Shown: positions 7,137-16,621 of the stretch, piece after piece
Layout: each line of letters opens with the position of its first letter
Numbering within the stretch: position 1 is the stretch's first letter
DNA from: Bacteroidales bacterium
GTDB taxonomy: Bacteria > Bacteroidota > Bacteroidia > Bacteroidales > UBA7960
NCBI GenBank assembly: GCA_003550725.1
Contig: PUKZ01000163.1
Location: 1-37,387, forward strand
DNA: 37,387 nt
Direction of reading: 5' to 3'
Notes under the pieces: model-generated
Databases searched by the model: none
The model's input: the letters and a program-made list of their open reading frames with translations, nothing else
Told to the model about the DNA's origin: nothing
Position numbers and translations under genes: made by a program

Positions 7137-9497
7137 TTAAAACTGTAACCTTATTCCGGGGCCGAAAATGGCAAAAAAGTCTCCTTCATCCAAAAAATAG
7201 CCCATTCCCAGGTAGATTGGAAAAGAAAACTTTGCGTCGCTTCTTACCGGTTCTAATGATCCCATAACCAATACTCCGATATCTCTTCGGATGTCTTCAG
7301 ATTCACGGAAATTAAATGCATTAAGTGCAATAAACCCTGCTCCGATTTTATATGGACGCTTTTGACCGATGCGATGTGGGTCGTAGAAACTAATTTCAGC
7401 CAGAACGCTGGTACTAATACCTGATAGGTTTCCTATACCACTTTCCTGAAACTCCTTAACAAGCAATCCTGTTGGGAAGCTAACCATAATATCAAAGCTC
7501 CTTGTTCGCTCAATAAATATATTTGCCGTTATTTCCTGTCCCGGTGAATTATATTTATTTTCGCTATGTCTGACCTTTATCGCGATCTGCGAAAATGCAT
7601 CCAAAAGATATGTGTTGCGTAATAAGTGATCATTAAGGCGTATTACCGGTTCATCGCAATCATTTGTTTGATAAAAAGCATGACGCGGAGAATTCTCTCC
7701 CGGACATACTACTATATTGTTAATGTTTTGAATATCAAGCAGCTTGTTATCTTCATCCAAAATTCGCACTTCAATGTCAAGATATTGTTTGCCATGAAGC
7801 TGGCCATCTTTATCAATTTTTTCAGGATCAAAAGAGATGTTTATGTCTTTAATAGTTTCCGGATAGAACACAGGTTTGTTAAAGTGGTCATCTGTCAGTG
7901 GTATGTTATCTTCCCCGTAGTTTATTTTAACAAAGTCTAAATCGGCAGGTCTTTTGTGCTCTCTGACTCTTAGCTCATGCTGGGTTATTTCGTTATTTAA
8001 AAATATCATTACTTGCCGGCGCGTTATATTAACAGGCACTTCTATTTCGAAAAAATTAACCCTGTCGCTGATACGGCTACTATCTTTTTTTTGATGACAA
8101 CCGTCAAATTTTATATTAGCATCAAGCAATCCCCTGCCTTCTACCTTTATTTCAAGCTTCTCACCTGGATATACATTAAGATTTGAAGTCCATTCTTGCC
8201 CTTCACGCATTATTTCAATATTGGTTATTTCAGGTCTGCTGATAATGTTAAAGTTAGTCATTGCCAGGGTTTGTTCACCATCTTTTATGTACAAATACCC
8301 GTCGCTTGTACGATGGTAATCATATGGCCTAATTTCGGCAAGGATTTTGTTGTCGGTGGTTATTGATTTTACACGCAGTTCAGCAATAAGAGTGCCACCG
8401 GGATCTTGCTGGTTTTCTATTCTGTATGTTCTGTTTAACTGAAACCCTCTGTAGTAATCCATTCTTATATCTTCTCCCCTGCGACGATCATCATCATAAA
8501 AGATGTATTCTCTGTCAATATTAACAAAAGGTATTCTGCTGGGTTTAACATTGAACTGCAGATTAAGAGTATCAAGTTTATGAGTAACTTTTCCTTCCTG
8601 ATTAATCCAAGGATTTACTGTTTCAAGTGGCAAAGTAAGTTGATGCTCTCCTGTGGATGTTGCCTTAACTATTAATCTGAGGTTTGATCCCGATCGTGTA
8701 ATACGGTATTCAAAATTTTCAGTTGTTTTCAATTCTCCGGTTGCACGTATATTAGAAACATTTTGAGCCGGCAGGTCTATAGTTTTTTCTTCATCCTGAA
8801 ATAGCTCTATGGTTTCTTTATCATATATTACCGATGAAACAAAGTAGGGATTAAGTTTTATTTCACGATTTTCAATATTACCTTCAATATTTTTGAATGA
8901 GATTATTATATTTAAATATTCTGCCTCCCTTAAATCATCAAATCTGATACGTGTCCTATGATATTCGTTGTTTAAAAAAATCAAAGGATCAATAATTTCA
9001 TAATTAGCAGAAGAGACAATTTTTAAATCTTTGATGGGCAGACCATCTTTTTCAGGATATATGCGAACTTCAGCCAACTGACGTTCATGTGTAACTTGAA
9101 AAAACAGATACTTTTCGTCTTCATATTGCAGCCCATCTCTTAAGTAGTAATAGTCCTTGTTGCCCACCCGAAAAGCAATGTCTTCGAAATCAAAAGAGTA
9201 ACTGTCAAGCCGGTCCTCAATTTTGCCTGTTTCACTAACAATTTCTTCCAGCATTTTCAGATCTTCTTCACTCAAATCAAGTTCTTCAGGCTCAATATAA
9301 TTTTCTTCGGGATTAAATTCCGGATCAACTTCTTTATCAGATTTTTCCAAAACTTCCTTTTTAATACTATCATTTGATAAAACCTGAACGTCCCCATTTT
9401 TTGTTTTGAGACTATCATTATAATTTGAAAACGCTATGAACGGCGAAATAAAAAAAACTAAACTTACAAAAAACAGATTCAATCTATTATTAATCAT
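7137..9497 (-). CDS. Large secreted or outer-membrane protein, unknown function
   Basis: No family is recognised. The 786-residue protein starts with a signal peptide (hydrophobic core near residues 8-23). A strongly acidic, probably disordered segment spans about residues 40-95. The long middle part reads as alternating beta-strand sequence resembling a chain of Ig-like or beta-sandwich domains. The last ~115 residues show short amphipathic strands rich in Gly and aromatic residues, ending in a terminal Phe (motif GPGIRLQF), as in outer-membrane barrel or barrel-like domains. It is therefore predicted to be exported and to reach the cell surface or outer membrane. It is on the same strand as tilS, 138 bases upstream, but an intervening promoter element suggests independent transcription. 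Confidence 0.8.
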   Translation of the reverse strand: MINNRLNLFFVSLVFFISPFIAFSNYNDSLKTKNGDVQVLSNDSIKKEVLEKSDKEVDPEFNPEENYIEPEELDLSEEDLKMLEEIVSETGKIEDRLDSYSFDFEDIAFRVGNKDYYYLRDGLQYEDEKYLFFQVTHERQLAEVRIYPEKDGLPIKDLKIVSSANYEIIDPLIFLNNEYHRTRIRFDDLREAEYLNIIISFKNIEGNIENREIKLNPYFVSSVIYDKETIELFQDEEKTIDLPAQNVSNIRATGELKTTENFEYRITRSGSNLRLIVKATSTGEHQLTLPLETVNPWINQEGKVTHKLDTLNLQFNVKPSRIPFVNIDREYIFYDDDRRRGEDIRMDYYRGFQLNRTYRIENQQDPGGTLIAELRVKSITTDNKILAEIRPYDYHRTSDGYLYIKDGEQTLAMTNFNIISRPEITNIEIMREGQEWTSNLNVYPGEKLEIKVEGRGLLDANIKFDGCHQKKDSSRISDRVNFFEIEVPVNITRRQVMIFLNNEITQHELRVREHKRPADLDFVKINYGEDNIPLTDDHFNKPVFYPETIKDINISFDPEKIDKDGQLHGKQYLDIEVRILDEDNKLLDIQNINNIVVCPGENSPRHAFYQTNDCDEPVIRLNDHLLRNTYLLDAFSQIAIKVRHSENKYNSPGQEITANIFIERTRSFDIMVSFPTGLLVKEFQESGIGNLSGISTSVLAEISFYDPHRIGQKRPYKIGAGFIALNAFNFRESEDIRRDIGVLVMGSLEPVRSDAKFSFPIYLGMGYFLDEGDFFAIFGPGIRLQF

Positions 9498-9813
9498 TTT
9501 TAAATAAAAATTTAATAAGTAAAGACAAATAATAATTTACTAAAATTATAAATTATAGACGCATTTTGATATTTTATATTATGCAAAATAATGTTATTGA
9601 AAAAGCTATAACGAATTTTTTTTGCAAAATTATTAAAATACTTTTCTCCTATTATAGTATCTTTTATGAATATTTTAATTTTAATAAAATGTTTTTAAAT
9701 AAAAATAATCAATTTGCTGTAACAAATTTTTAGTTGAGCCGTCTTAAATATGTATTTCGACAATAAAAAAATAAAAATCAATAATAAAATTAAATTTTAA
9801 AATCTAAAAAATC
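9498..9813. other. AT-rich divergent intergenic region
   Basis: These 316 bases separate the divergent large secreted protein and small acidic protein genes. The region is extremely AT-rich, with long A and T runs. It should hold the promoters of both genes, but only imperfect -7 matches were found (for example TATCTTTT at 9658-9665). No RNA gene or coding frame is seen. Confidence 0.4.
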
Positions 9814-10128
9814 ATGAAAACAAAATTAACAGTACTCATCGCAATTATCTTTTTTGTTGCTCCATTATCAACTCTGGCTCAAAAATCATTTCTTTCATCC
9901 AACTCACTTACGTTTGATGAGTTTCATATTGATTATTTCTTAACATTTGAAGAAGATGTTAATGATATCGACATTGACCTTTCGGAAATTTTTAATGCTC
10001 TGAATCAGGAAAATAACAGAACTGCCGGATCAGGTTTTGATATTTGTGGAATACTTTATGAAGAGGCTGATGTTGATGATTTAGAAATAGATACAAAATC
10101 AATTTTTGATGAAATTATTCATAAATAA
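9814..10128 (+). CDS. Small acidic secreted protein, unknown function
   Basis: The 104-residue protein has a clean signal peptide: a basic start (MKTK), a hydrophobic core at about residues 6-16, and a likely cleavage site after LAQ at residue 23. The mature part of about 80 residues is very rich in Asp and Glu (runs such as EEDVNDIDIDLSE and EEADVDDLEID) and has one Cys. No family is recognised. Acidic mature proteins of this size can bind cations or partner proteins, but that is only a possibility. The gene has its own strong terminator at 10169-10208 and stands alone, so it appears to be a real monocistronic unit. Confidence 0.7.
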   Translation: MKTKLTVLIAIIFFVAPLSTLAQKSFLSSNSLTFDEFHIDYFLTFEEDVNDIDIDLSEIFNALNQENNRTAGSGFDICGILYEEADVDDLEIDTKSIFDEIIHK

Positions 10129-10168
10129 TTGATTTTTATAGAGTTTGATTCATCTCCATATAATAAAG

Positions 10169-10208
10169 AAGCGGATAAGCTTAATATACTTGCTTAGCCG
10201 CTTTTTTG
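10169..10208 (+). terminator. Rho-independent terminator
   Basis: The stem AAGCGGATAAGC pairs with GCTTAGCCGCTT with a single mismatch, around an 11-base loop, and runs into a T tract at 10202-10207. It ends transcription of the small acidic protein gene 41 bases after its stop codon. Confidence 0.85.
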
Positions 10209-10395
10209 CTTTATGATATATAAAATTTACACTTTCTCAATTATCTGAAGCTTTCTTTATGGCCGGTTTTGTTTTTTAGTTTTAGGTCAATTTTATATTA
10301 ATACACGTGTTGGTTAATATTGCTTTATATTTTTCATTCTAAAAGGTAAGTATATAAATTTTTCACAAAACAACGGGTAGATATTTTAAATTTTG

Positions 10396-10403
10396 TAGAT
10401 TTG
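10396..10403 (+). promoter_or_regulatory. Bacteroidota-type -7 promoter element for AOR gene
   Basis: TAGATTTG matches TAnnTTTG exactly and lies 42 bases before the start codon of the AOR-family gene, within the 317-base spacer 10129-10445. Apart from this element and the terminator at 10169-10208, nothing else was recognised in the spacer. Confidence 0.5.
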
Positions 10404-10445
10404 TAAACGGTTAATTTATAAACACTTTTAAAATAGATAATAGAT

Positions 10446-12599
10446 ATGGATATCAAACAATTTAGGGAGAGTCACAAAACACTCAAGAAGTATGATTATC
10501 AGAAAACTCCTCTTGATAAGGGTTATACTGATAAGATTTTGTATGTTGACCTTGGCGATAAGACTATCAAGGAAAAAGATGTACCTGTTGACATGAAAGA
10601 AAAATTTATCGGCGGCAGGGGTTATGGTTTGAAGTTGCTATGGGATGCTACAAAGCCTGATACAAAATGGGATGATCCTGAAAATGAACTCAATATTTCA
10701 GGAGGTCCTTGTTGTGGTATTACGCAATATGCAGGAGCCGGAAAATCGATTGTGGTTTCGCTTTCTCCTCAAACTGATACAGTAATAGATTCTAATGTTG
10801 GTGGCTTTTTTGGCCCCTTTTTAAAATTTTCAGGTTTTGATGCACTTGAAATTCAAGGTAAGTCTGATAAGGATGTTATTCTTTATATTGATGGTGTAAA
10901 TGGTAAAGTTGAGATTTTTGAAGCCCCTGATGATCCTCTAAACACGCATGTTTTGGCAGAAGAACTTGCTGAAGCATTTGCGGATAATGAAAAAGACAAA
11001 ATGAATATAGGGGTTGTCTCAACGGGTGATGCGGCAGAGCATTCACTGATAGGGATGTTAAATTTCACCTTTTATGATCCCAGGCGTAAAGCTGTTAGGG
11101 TCAAGCAAGCAGGGCGTGGTGGTACAGGCACTGTTTTCAGAGATAAAAAGATAAAAGCTATAGTAGCTAAAGTTGAAGGTATTAAAGGTAATGCCAACAA
11201 CGTTGCTGATTTGGAAGCTATTCGTGAACGTGGTCGTCGCTTTAATGAGGAGATGAAACGCGATGATGAGTTTAAGGAAATGAAAACTAAAGGTACGGCT
11301 CACATGACCAATATCATGAATGACTACGATCTTATACCCGTACATAACTTCAAGTATGGAAGCCACAAAGATGCTCCTAAAATCCACTCTGATGTATATA
11401 AAAGCATTTTTACACAAGGATTGTTTGATGGTTGCTGGATAGGTTGTACAATGTCATGTTCTCATGGTGTTGATGATTTTGAGCTGCAAACAGGCCCATA
11501 CAAAGGTCAGAAGGTTATAGTGGATGGACCGGAATATGAGACTGCAGCCTCTCTGGGTTCTAACCCCGGAATTTATGACCCTCACTGGACTATTGAAGCT
11601 AACTTTTATTGCGACACATATGGTATTTGTACCATCACATGGGGGACTATTTTGGGCTTTGTAATGGATTGTTACGAAAGCGGAATTTTAAATGATGAAC
11701 GCACAGGCGGCCTGAAGCTTAATTTTGGCAATGGAGAAGCAGCTATGGAATTAATGCACCAGCTTGCCCGCGGTGAAGGATTTGGAAAAGTTGCGGGTAT
11801 GGGTGTACGCAAAATGAAAGAGATGTTTATCGAAAAAGGATGGGGAGATGCAGATTATCTTAATGATATTGCAATGGAAAACAAAGGGCTGGAATATTCA
11901 CAGTATAAATCAAAAGAGTCACTTGTGCAGCAAGGTGGTTATGCTATGACAAATAAAGGCCCTCAACATGATGAAGCATGGCTTATTTTCATGGATATGA
12001 TAAACAACCAGGTGCCTACTTTCGAAGATAAAGCTGAAGCATTGCACTATTTCCCAATGTTCAGAACATGGTTTAGCCTGGTTGGCTTCTGTAAGCTATG
12101 CTGGAATGACATCGAACCCGAAGACAACCACTTACAGGATGAACCGGCAAAAGTTCCGGAACATGTTGACAACTATGTAGCTATTTATAAAGCTGTTACA
12201 GGCAGACCTTTTGATGTGGATACAATGATTCGTGATTCGGAAAGAGTATATAACTTCCAGCGAGTATTCAATCTAAGAAGAGGTTATGGCACGAGAAAGT
12301 TTGATAAACAACCTTATCGCGCTGCTGGCCCAGTAACAGCCGAAGAATATGAATCAAGACAAGAACGCTACGATAAACAACTTAAAGAAACAATCGGTGT
12401 TGATCCGGCAGGAAAATCAGTCGAGGAAAAAATTGCTCTTCACAGGAAATATCGTGAAAAACGCTATGAAGAACTGGTTGATGCCGTTTATAAAAGAAGA
12501 GGCTGGACGGAAAACGGCATACCTACCATGGAACAGCTAAAATATCTTGAACTTGATGATTTGCCGGAAGTAGTTGAAGTAGTTAAGAAACACCTCTAA
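10446..12599 (+). CDS. Aldehyde:ferredoxin oxidoreductase family tungstoenzyme
   Basis: Members of this family oxidise aldehydes to carboxylic acids, or run the reverse, at a tungsten (or molybdenum) bis-pterin centre and pass electrons through a [4Fe-4S] cluster to ferredoxin. The N-terminal domain shows the family pattern YVDLGDKTI, then FIGGRGYGLKLLWDAT, GPCCGI and VGGFFGPFLKFSGFD. Cluster ligand candidates are Cys330, Cys334 and Cys338 in CWIGCTMSC, and Cys549 (with Cys552 nearby) in FCKLCWND. At 717 residues it is longer than the roughly 605-residue archaeal AOR, with about 25 extra N-terminal residues and a longer C terminus. It is monocistronic, with a promoter-like element and a terminator. 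No ferredoxin or pterin-cofactor gene lies nearby, so partner and substrate are open. Confidence 0.88.
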   Translation: MDIKQFRESHKTLKKYDYQKTPLDKGYTDKILYVDLGDKTIKEKDVPVDMKEKFIGGRGYGLKLLWDATKPDTKWDDPENELNISGGPCCGITQYAGAGKSIVVSLSPQTDTVIDSNVGGFFGPFLKFSGFDALEIQGKSDKDVILYIDGVNGKVEIFEAPDDPLNTHVLAEELAEAFADNEKDKMNIGVVSTGDAAEHSLIGMLNFTFYDPRRKAVRVKQAGRGGTGTVFRDKKIKAIVAKVEGIKGNANNVADLEAIRERGRRFNEEMKRDDEFKEMKTKGTAHMTNIMNDYDLIPVHNFKYGSHKDAPKIHSDVYKSIFTQGLFDGCWIGCTMSCSHGVDDFELQTGPYKGQKVIVDGPEYETAASLGSNPGIYDPHWTIEANFYCDTYGICTITWGTILGFVMDCYESGILNDERTGGLKLNFGNGEAAMELMHQLARGEGFGKVAGMGVRKMKEMFIEKGWGDADYLNDIAMENKGLEYSQYKSKESLVQQGGYAMTNKGPQHDEAWLIFMDMINNQVPTFEDKAEALHYFPMFRTWFSLVGFCKLCWNDIEPEDNHLQDEPAKVPEHVDNYVAIYKAVTGRPFDVDTMIRDSERVYNFQRVFNLRRGYGTRKFDKQPYRAAGPVTAEEYESRQERYDKQLKETIGVDPAGKSVEEKIALHRKYREKRYEELVDAVYKRRGWTENGIPTMEQLKYLELDDLPEVVEVVKKHL

Positions 12600-12643
12600 T
12601 ACATTATTAAACACTTAGTTGTATATTGTAATAATATATTAAT

Positions 12644-12682
12644 AAAAGGGAATGCAAAACAAAATACGCATTCCCTTTTTTT
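12644..12682 (+). terminator. Rho-independent terminator after AOR gene
   Basis: AAAAGGGAATGC (12644-12655) is perfectly complementary to GCATTCCCTTTT (12668-12679), with a 12-base A-rich loop and a following T run. It lies about 45 bases after the AOR stop codon. Confidence 0.9.
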
Positions 12683-12823
12683 GTTAATTTGGACTAAAAA
12701 ACAATTTCTCAAAAAATTTGTTATAATAAAATATCCGACATACTTATATTTATGTAACTTTATGGCAAAAAATATAATTTCAACGACAAATATTGATTAT
12801 TTATTAAAAACAAAAGATCCAAA

Positions 12824-14311
12824 ATGGACAAAAGTGTGCTTATAATTGGCTCGGGCTTTGGTGCTTTAACTTCTGCACTGCGCCTTTCAAAAAGAGGGTT
12901 CAAGGTAGAAATTGTAGAGAAATTTAATAAACCCGGCGGACGTCTTAACCAAATTACAAAAGATGGTTTTATCTTTGATATGGGCCCGACTTTTTTTAGC
13001 ATGACTTACGAATTCGATGAATTTCTAAGGGATACGGATATTAAATCGGGTGTCAAGTTCAAAGAGCTGGAAACCCTTTATGCTGTTAATTTTAGAGGTT
13101 CAAAAAAGAATTATTTTATACATAAAGATCTGGATAAATTAGCAGAAGAATTTAATTCCTTAGAACCCAACTTCAGAGATAAAATGGAGCGTTTCCTCAA
13201 TGCAGGCGGTAATTTCTTTAACGATGTTGAAAATAAAGTTTTAAAGCGCAATTACGATTCTTTATGGTCTTATTTTTATGCAATGGCTACAGTACCTCCC
13301 AAATACAGCCCCCGTTTATTTCGTACAGTATGGAGTGAAATGGAAAGATATTTTGATTCTCGTGAAGTAAAAGAAATTTTTTCGTTAGTTGCTTTTTTTC
13401 TTGGTGGAACACCATTTGACACACCTGCTATTTACACATTGTTGTCATATACAGAGCTGAAACATGATGGATATCATAATGTAGAGGGTGGTATGTACAA
13501 TATCGTTAAAGATCTCGTAAAAGAAATTAAAAACAAAAATATTAAGATACATTATAATACCGAGGTCGTTGGTTATAAAAGTGAAAACGGCAAATTGAAA
13601 GCATTTACCGATCAAAGTGGCAATGAATGGTCAGGTGACATATTTCTTGTTAATAGCGATGCAGCATTTTTCAGACATAAAATTTTTAATAGAAAAGCTT
13701 TTAGTGAAAAGAAGCTGCATAATATGCGCTGGACTCTTGCGCCACTAACCCTTTATCTTGGTATTGACAAAAAAATAAATAACGTGCCTTTACACAATTA
13801 TTTCCTTGGGGATAATTTTAAAGAGTACTCAAAAAAGGTGTTTAAAAATAGTATAAAATTAGAAAAACCATATTATTATGTGAATGTTGTATCGAGAAGC
13901 AATCCTGATAGTGCACCCGAAGGGCATGACAGCCTCTTCGTGCTTTGTCCCGTACCTGACTTGCGTTATAAACCCGACTGGTCAGATAAAGAAATTATCA
14001 CTAACAATATTATCACAGATCTATCAGAACGTATGGAGATAAACCTGCATAAACACATAGTATCTCAAACAGTTATGACGCCCGAAGATTGGGGTAATAA
14101 TTTCAACTTATATAAAGGGAGTGGGTTGGGTTTAGGACATAACCTAAGACAAATAGGGGGGTTTAGACCAAAAAATTATGATGAGAAATATGAAAACGTA
14201 TTTTATGTTGGATCGAGTACCTTGCCAGGTACAGGTTTACCTATGGCATTGATAAGCTCCAAACTTGTTGTGGAACGAATAATCAAAAAATATGGACATA
14301 TATCTACGTAA
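12824..14311 (+). CDS. crtI: Carotenoid desaturase, CrtI-like
   Basis: This FAD-dependent enzyme introduces double bases of conjugation into phytoene or a related linear carotene at the inner membrane. The 495-residue sequence opens with the dinucleotide-binding motif GSGFGA at residues 9-14, then PGGRLNQ and FDMGPT. The middle holds FFLGGTPFDTPAIYTL, followed by the Glu-Gly-Gly substrate-region motif (VEGGMYNIV). The C terminus carries VGSSTLPGTGLPMALISSK, the family signature. It is the first gene of a coupled trio: its last 20 bases overlap the phytoene synthase start. Because the operon encodes two desaturases, which one is the classic phytoene desaturase and which acts later is inferred; this one looks closer to CrtI proper. 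Confidence 0.85.
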   Translation: MDKSVLIIGSGFGALTSALRLSKRGFKVEIVEKFNKPGGRLNQITKDGFIFDMGPTFFSMTYEFDEFLRDTDIKSGVKFKELETLYAVNFRGSKKNYFIHKDLDKLAEEFNSLEPNFRDKMERFLNAGGNFFNDVENKVLKRNYDSLWSYFYAMATVPPKYSPRLFRTVWSEMERYFDSREVKEIFSLVAFFLGGTPFDTPAIYTLLSYTELKHDGYHNVEGGMYNIVKDLVKEIKNKNIKIHYNTEVVGYKSENGKLKAFTDQSGNEWSGDIFLVNSDAAFFRHKIFNRKAFSEKKLHNMRWTLAPLTLYLGIDKKINNVPLHNYFLGDNFKEYSKKVFKNSIKLEKPYYYVNVVSRSNPDSAPEGHDSLFVLCPVPDLRYKPDWSDKEIITNNIITDLSERMEINLHKHIVSQTVMTPEDWGNNFNLYKGSGLGLGHNLRQIGGFRPKNYDEKYENVFYVGSSTLPGTGLPMALISSKLVVERIIKKYGHIST

Positions 14312-15125
14312 TGCTTTAAATTGCAGTAAAAAAACAACACTTAATTATTCAACATCTTTCTCCTTGGGAGTGAGGATGTTTAAAAAAGATTTTCGCCCCG
14401 CAATTTATGCCATATATGGCTTTGTGCGTTTTGCCGATGAAATTGTTGATACATTTATCGATCAAAACAGGGAGCAGATTTTAGAAGAATTTGTTAGTGA
14501 AACATATAAAGCTACAGAAGATAAATTCAGTACCAATCCAATTATACACAGTTTCCAATGGGTAGTAAATAAATATGGTATAGATAAAGACCATATTGAG
14601 GATTTTATTAAAAGTATGAAGATGGATATTAATAAAACCCGTTACAGCAAAGACGAGTATAAAAGGTACATTTATGGCTCGGCAGAAGTCGTAGGGTTAA
14701 TGTGTCTCAAAATATTTTATCATAATAACGACGAAGAATATAACAGACTCAAATATTATGCATGTAAACTTGGTGAAGCATTTCAGAAAGTAAATTTTTT
14801 GCGCGATATTCATTCTGATTATCATCATCGTAAAAGAGTTTATTTTCCAGGAATGAATTTTGAAAAATTTGACAATAGCATGAAGAATAAAATTGAAGAA
14901 GAGATAGAACAAGACTTTAATGAAGCATATATTGGTTTAAAACGGTTGAATAAAGATATGCAATTAGGGGTTTTAGTTGCATACAGCTACTACAAAAAGC
15001 TATTTCAAAAAATTTGTAAAAATGCTCCTGAAACATTAAGAGAAAAGCGTTTGCGTATATCCAATCTATATAAAATTATGCTGATGATGAAGTGTTATTT
15101 TCGATACAAGTTAAATATGTTATGA
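14292..15125 (+). CDS. crtB: Phytoene/squalene synthase family (CrtB-like)
   Basis: The enzyme condenses two prenyl diphosphates head to head (two geranylgeranyl diphosphates in the usual CrtB case) to give the colourless carotenoid precursor. Both Mg-diphosphate binding acidic motifs are visible: DEIVD at residues 49-53 and RDIHSD at 171-176, the latter followed by the typical RKRVYFP. The length of 277 residues is normal. The ATG lies inside the end of the upstream desaturase gene (20-base overlap), and the stop codon overlaps the next start in ATGA, so all three genes are translationally coupled. A C30 (CrtM-type) activity on farnesyl diphosphate cannot be excluded from sequence alone. Confidence 0.9.
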   Translation: MDIYLRNALNCSKKTTLNYSTSFSLGVRMFKKDFRPAIYAIYGFVRFADEIVDTFIDQNREQILEEFVSETYKATEDKFSTNPIIHSFQWVVNKYGIDKDHIEDFIKSMKMDINKTRYSKDEYKRYIYGSAEVVGLMCLKIFYHNNDEEYNRLKYYACKLGEAFQKVNFLRDIHSDYHHRKRVYFPGMNFEKFDNSMKNKIEEEIEQDFNEAYIGLKRLNKDMQLGVLVAYSYYKKLFQKICKNAPETLREKRLRISNLYKIMLMMKCYFRYKLNML

Positions 15126-16621
15126 AAAAGAAATTTCATTGTGCTGTTATAGGTTCCGGAATAGGGGGTATAGGTTCTGCAATAAGACTTGCAGCTAAAG
15201 GCTATGATGTTACCGTATTTGAACAAGCCAAAATGCCGGGTGGAAAAATATCACAAATACATAAACAAGGATTTAGATTTGACACAGGGCCTTCACTTTT
15301 TACATTACCTCATTTGGTAGATGAACTTTTTGGTATTATGGGAGAAAATCCCGAACAACATTTCTCTTACCATAAACTGGATCTATCTTGTAAATACTTT
15401 TGGGATGATGGCACAATAATAAATGCCTGGCAAAATACTAATAAATTTGCCAACGAAGTGGAAAATGCGACAGGGGTGCCGGCAAAAAAAATATATGACT
15501 TTTTGGATAAAAGCAAAAGGCTATACGAAAACATGGCAGATGTCTTTATATTTAATTCAATTCACAAACTAAGCAATTTAACAAAACCGGAATATAAAAA
15601 ATCCCTGTTGCATTTGCACGAACTGGATGCCTTTACAACCATGCACAAGAGAAATAAAAAAAGGTTTTCAGATCCAAAGATAGTACAACTTTTTGACCGA
15701 TATGCAACATATAATGGCTCCAGTCCTTACAAAACACCTGCTACTCTTAATATAATTTCACATCTTGAACACAATATAGGTGCTTTTTTTCCTGAAAAAG
15801 GTATATATAGTATCGTAAGTTCACTTACCAAGATGGCAGAGCGTCATGGAATAAAATTTGTTTACGATACACCGGTAGAAGAGATTGTTATGGATAATAA
15901 GCAGGTAAAATCTCTTAAAGTTGATAACAATCTGATTCCTTTTGATTGTGTTGTAAGTAACATGGATGTTGACAATTTTTACCCCAAACTTTTGCCAAAA
16001 GTTAAACGGAAATACAATAAACTCATCCCGCAACGTTCCAGCTCGGCTCTTATATTTTATTGGGGTATTAACAGGGAATTTCCTGAGTTGAAAACACACA
16101 ATATAATTTTCTCGGAAAATTACCGTAACGAATTCAAACACTTATTTGAAAGCAAGGACGTCAGTTCCGATCTTACTATATATATATTTATCAGTTCCAA
16201 AGAGATAAAAAGTGATGCACCTGATGGAATGGAAAACTGGTATGTAATGATAAATGTGCCTGAAAATATTGGACAAGATTGGGATGCCCTGATAAACAAG
16301 ACACGAAAAACTATCATATCAAAAATAAATAATGTGCTAAAAACTGATATAGAAAAACACATTCTTTTTGAGGAAAAAGCTGATCCCCGCAGCATTGAAA
16401 CAAACACTTTTTCTTTCAGGGGTTCACTTTACGGACCAAGTTCTAATAGTATTTTGGCTGCTTTTTTGAGACATCCCAACTTCAATAGAAAATACAAAAA
16501 CCTTTATTTTACAGGTGGAAGCGTTCATCCGGGAGGTGGAATACCTCTTTGCCTGGCATCTGCAAAAATAATAGAACAAATAATTAAGCCTGTAAATTCT
16601 TCTGATAAAACCAAAACCTAA
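15122..16621 (+). CDS. Second carotenoid desaturase, CrtD-like
   Basis: This is a paralogue of the first desaturase, 499 residues, with the FAD motif GSGIGGIGSA near the N terminus, PGGKISQ, FDTGPSLFT, and a C-terminal TGGSVHPGGGIPLCLASAK. The central segment RYATYNGSSPYKTPATLN followed by HLEHNIGAFFPEKGIY resembles the CrtD branch (1-hydroxycarotenoid 3,4-desaturase) known from Bacteroidota, rather than phytoene desaturase. The frame extends to an ATG at 15092, but ATG at 15122 forms the overlapping ATGA with the crtB stop and starts right before the nucleotide-binding strand, so it was chosen. No hydratase (crtC) or cyclase gene is present here to settle its substrate. Confidence 0.82.
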   Translation: MKKKFHCAVIGSGIGGIGSAIRLAAKGYDVTVFEQAKMPGGKISQIHKQGFRFDTGPSLFTLPHLVDELFGIMGENPEQHFSYHKLDLSCKYFWDDGTIINAWQNTNKFANEVENATGVPAKKIYDFLDKSKRLYENMADVFIFNSIHKLSNLTKPEYKKSLLHLHELDAFTTMHKRNKKRFSDPKIVQLFDRYATYNGSSPYKTPATLNIISHLEHNIGAFFPEKGIYSIVSSLTKMAERHGIKFVYDTPVEEIVMDNKQVKSLKVDNNLIPFDCVVSNMDVDNFYPKLLPKVKRKYNKLIPQRSSSALIFYWGINREFPELKTHNIIFSENYRNEFKHLFESKDVSSDLTIYIFISSKEIKSDAPDGMENWYVMINVPENIGQDWDALINKTRKTIISKINNVLKTDIEKHILFEEKADPRSIETNTFSFRGSLYGPSSNSILAAFLRHPNFNRKYKNLYFTGGSVHPGGGIPLCLASAKIIEQIIKPVNSSDKTKT

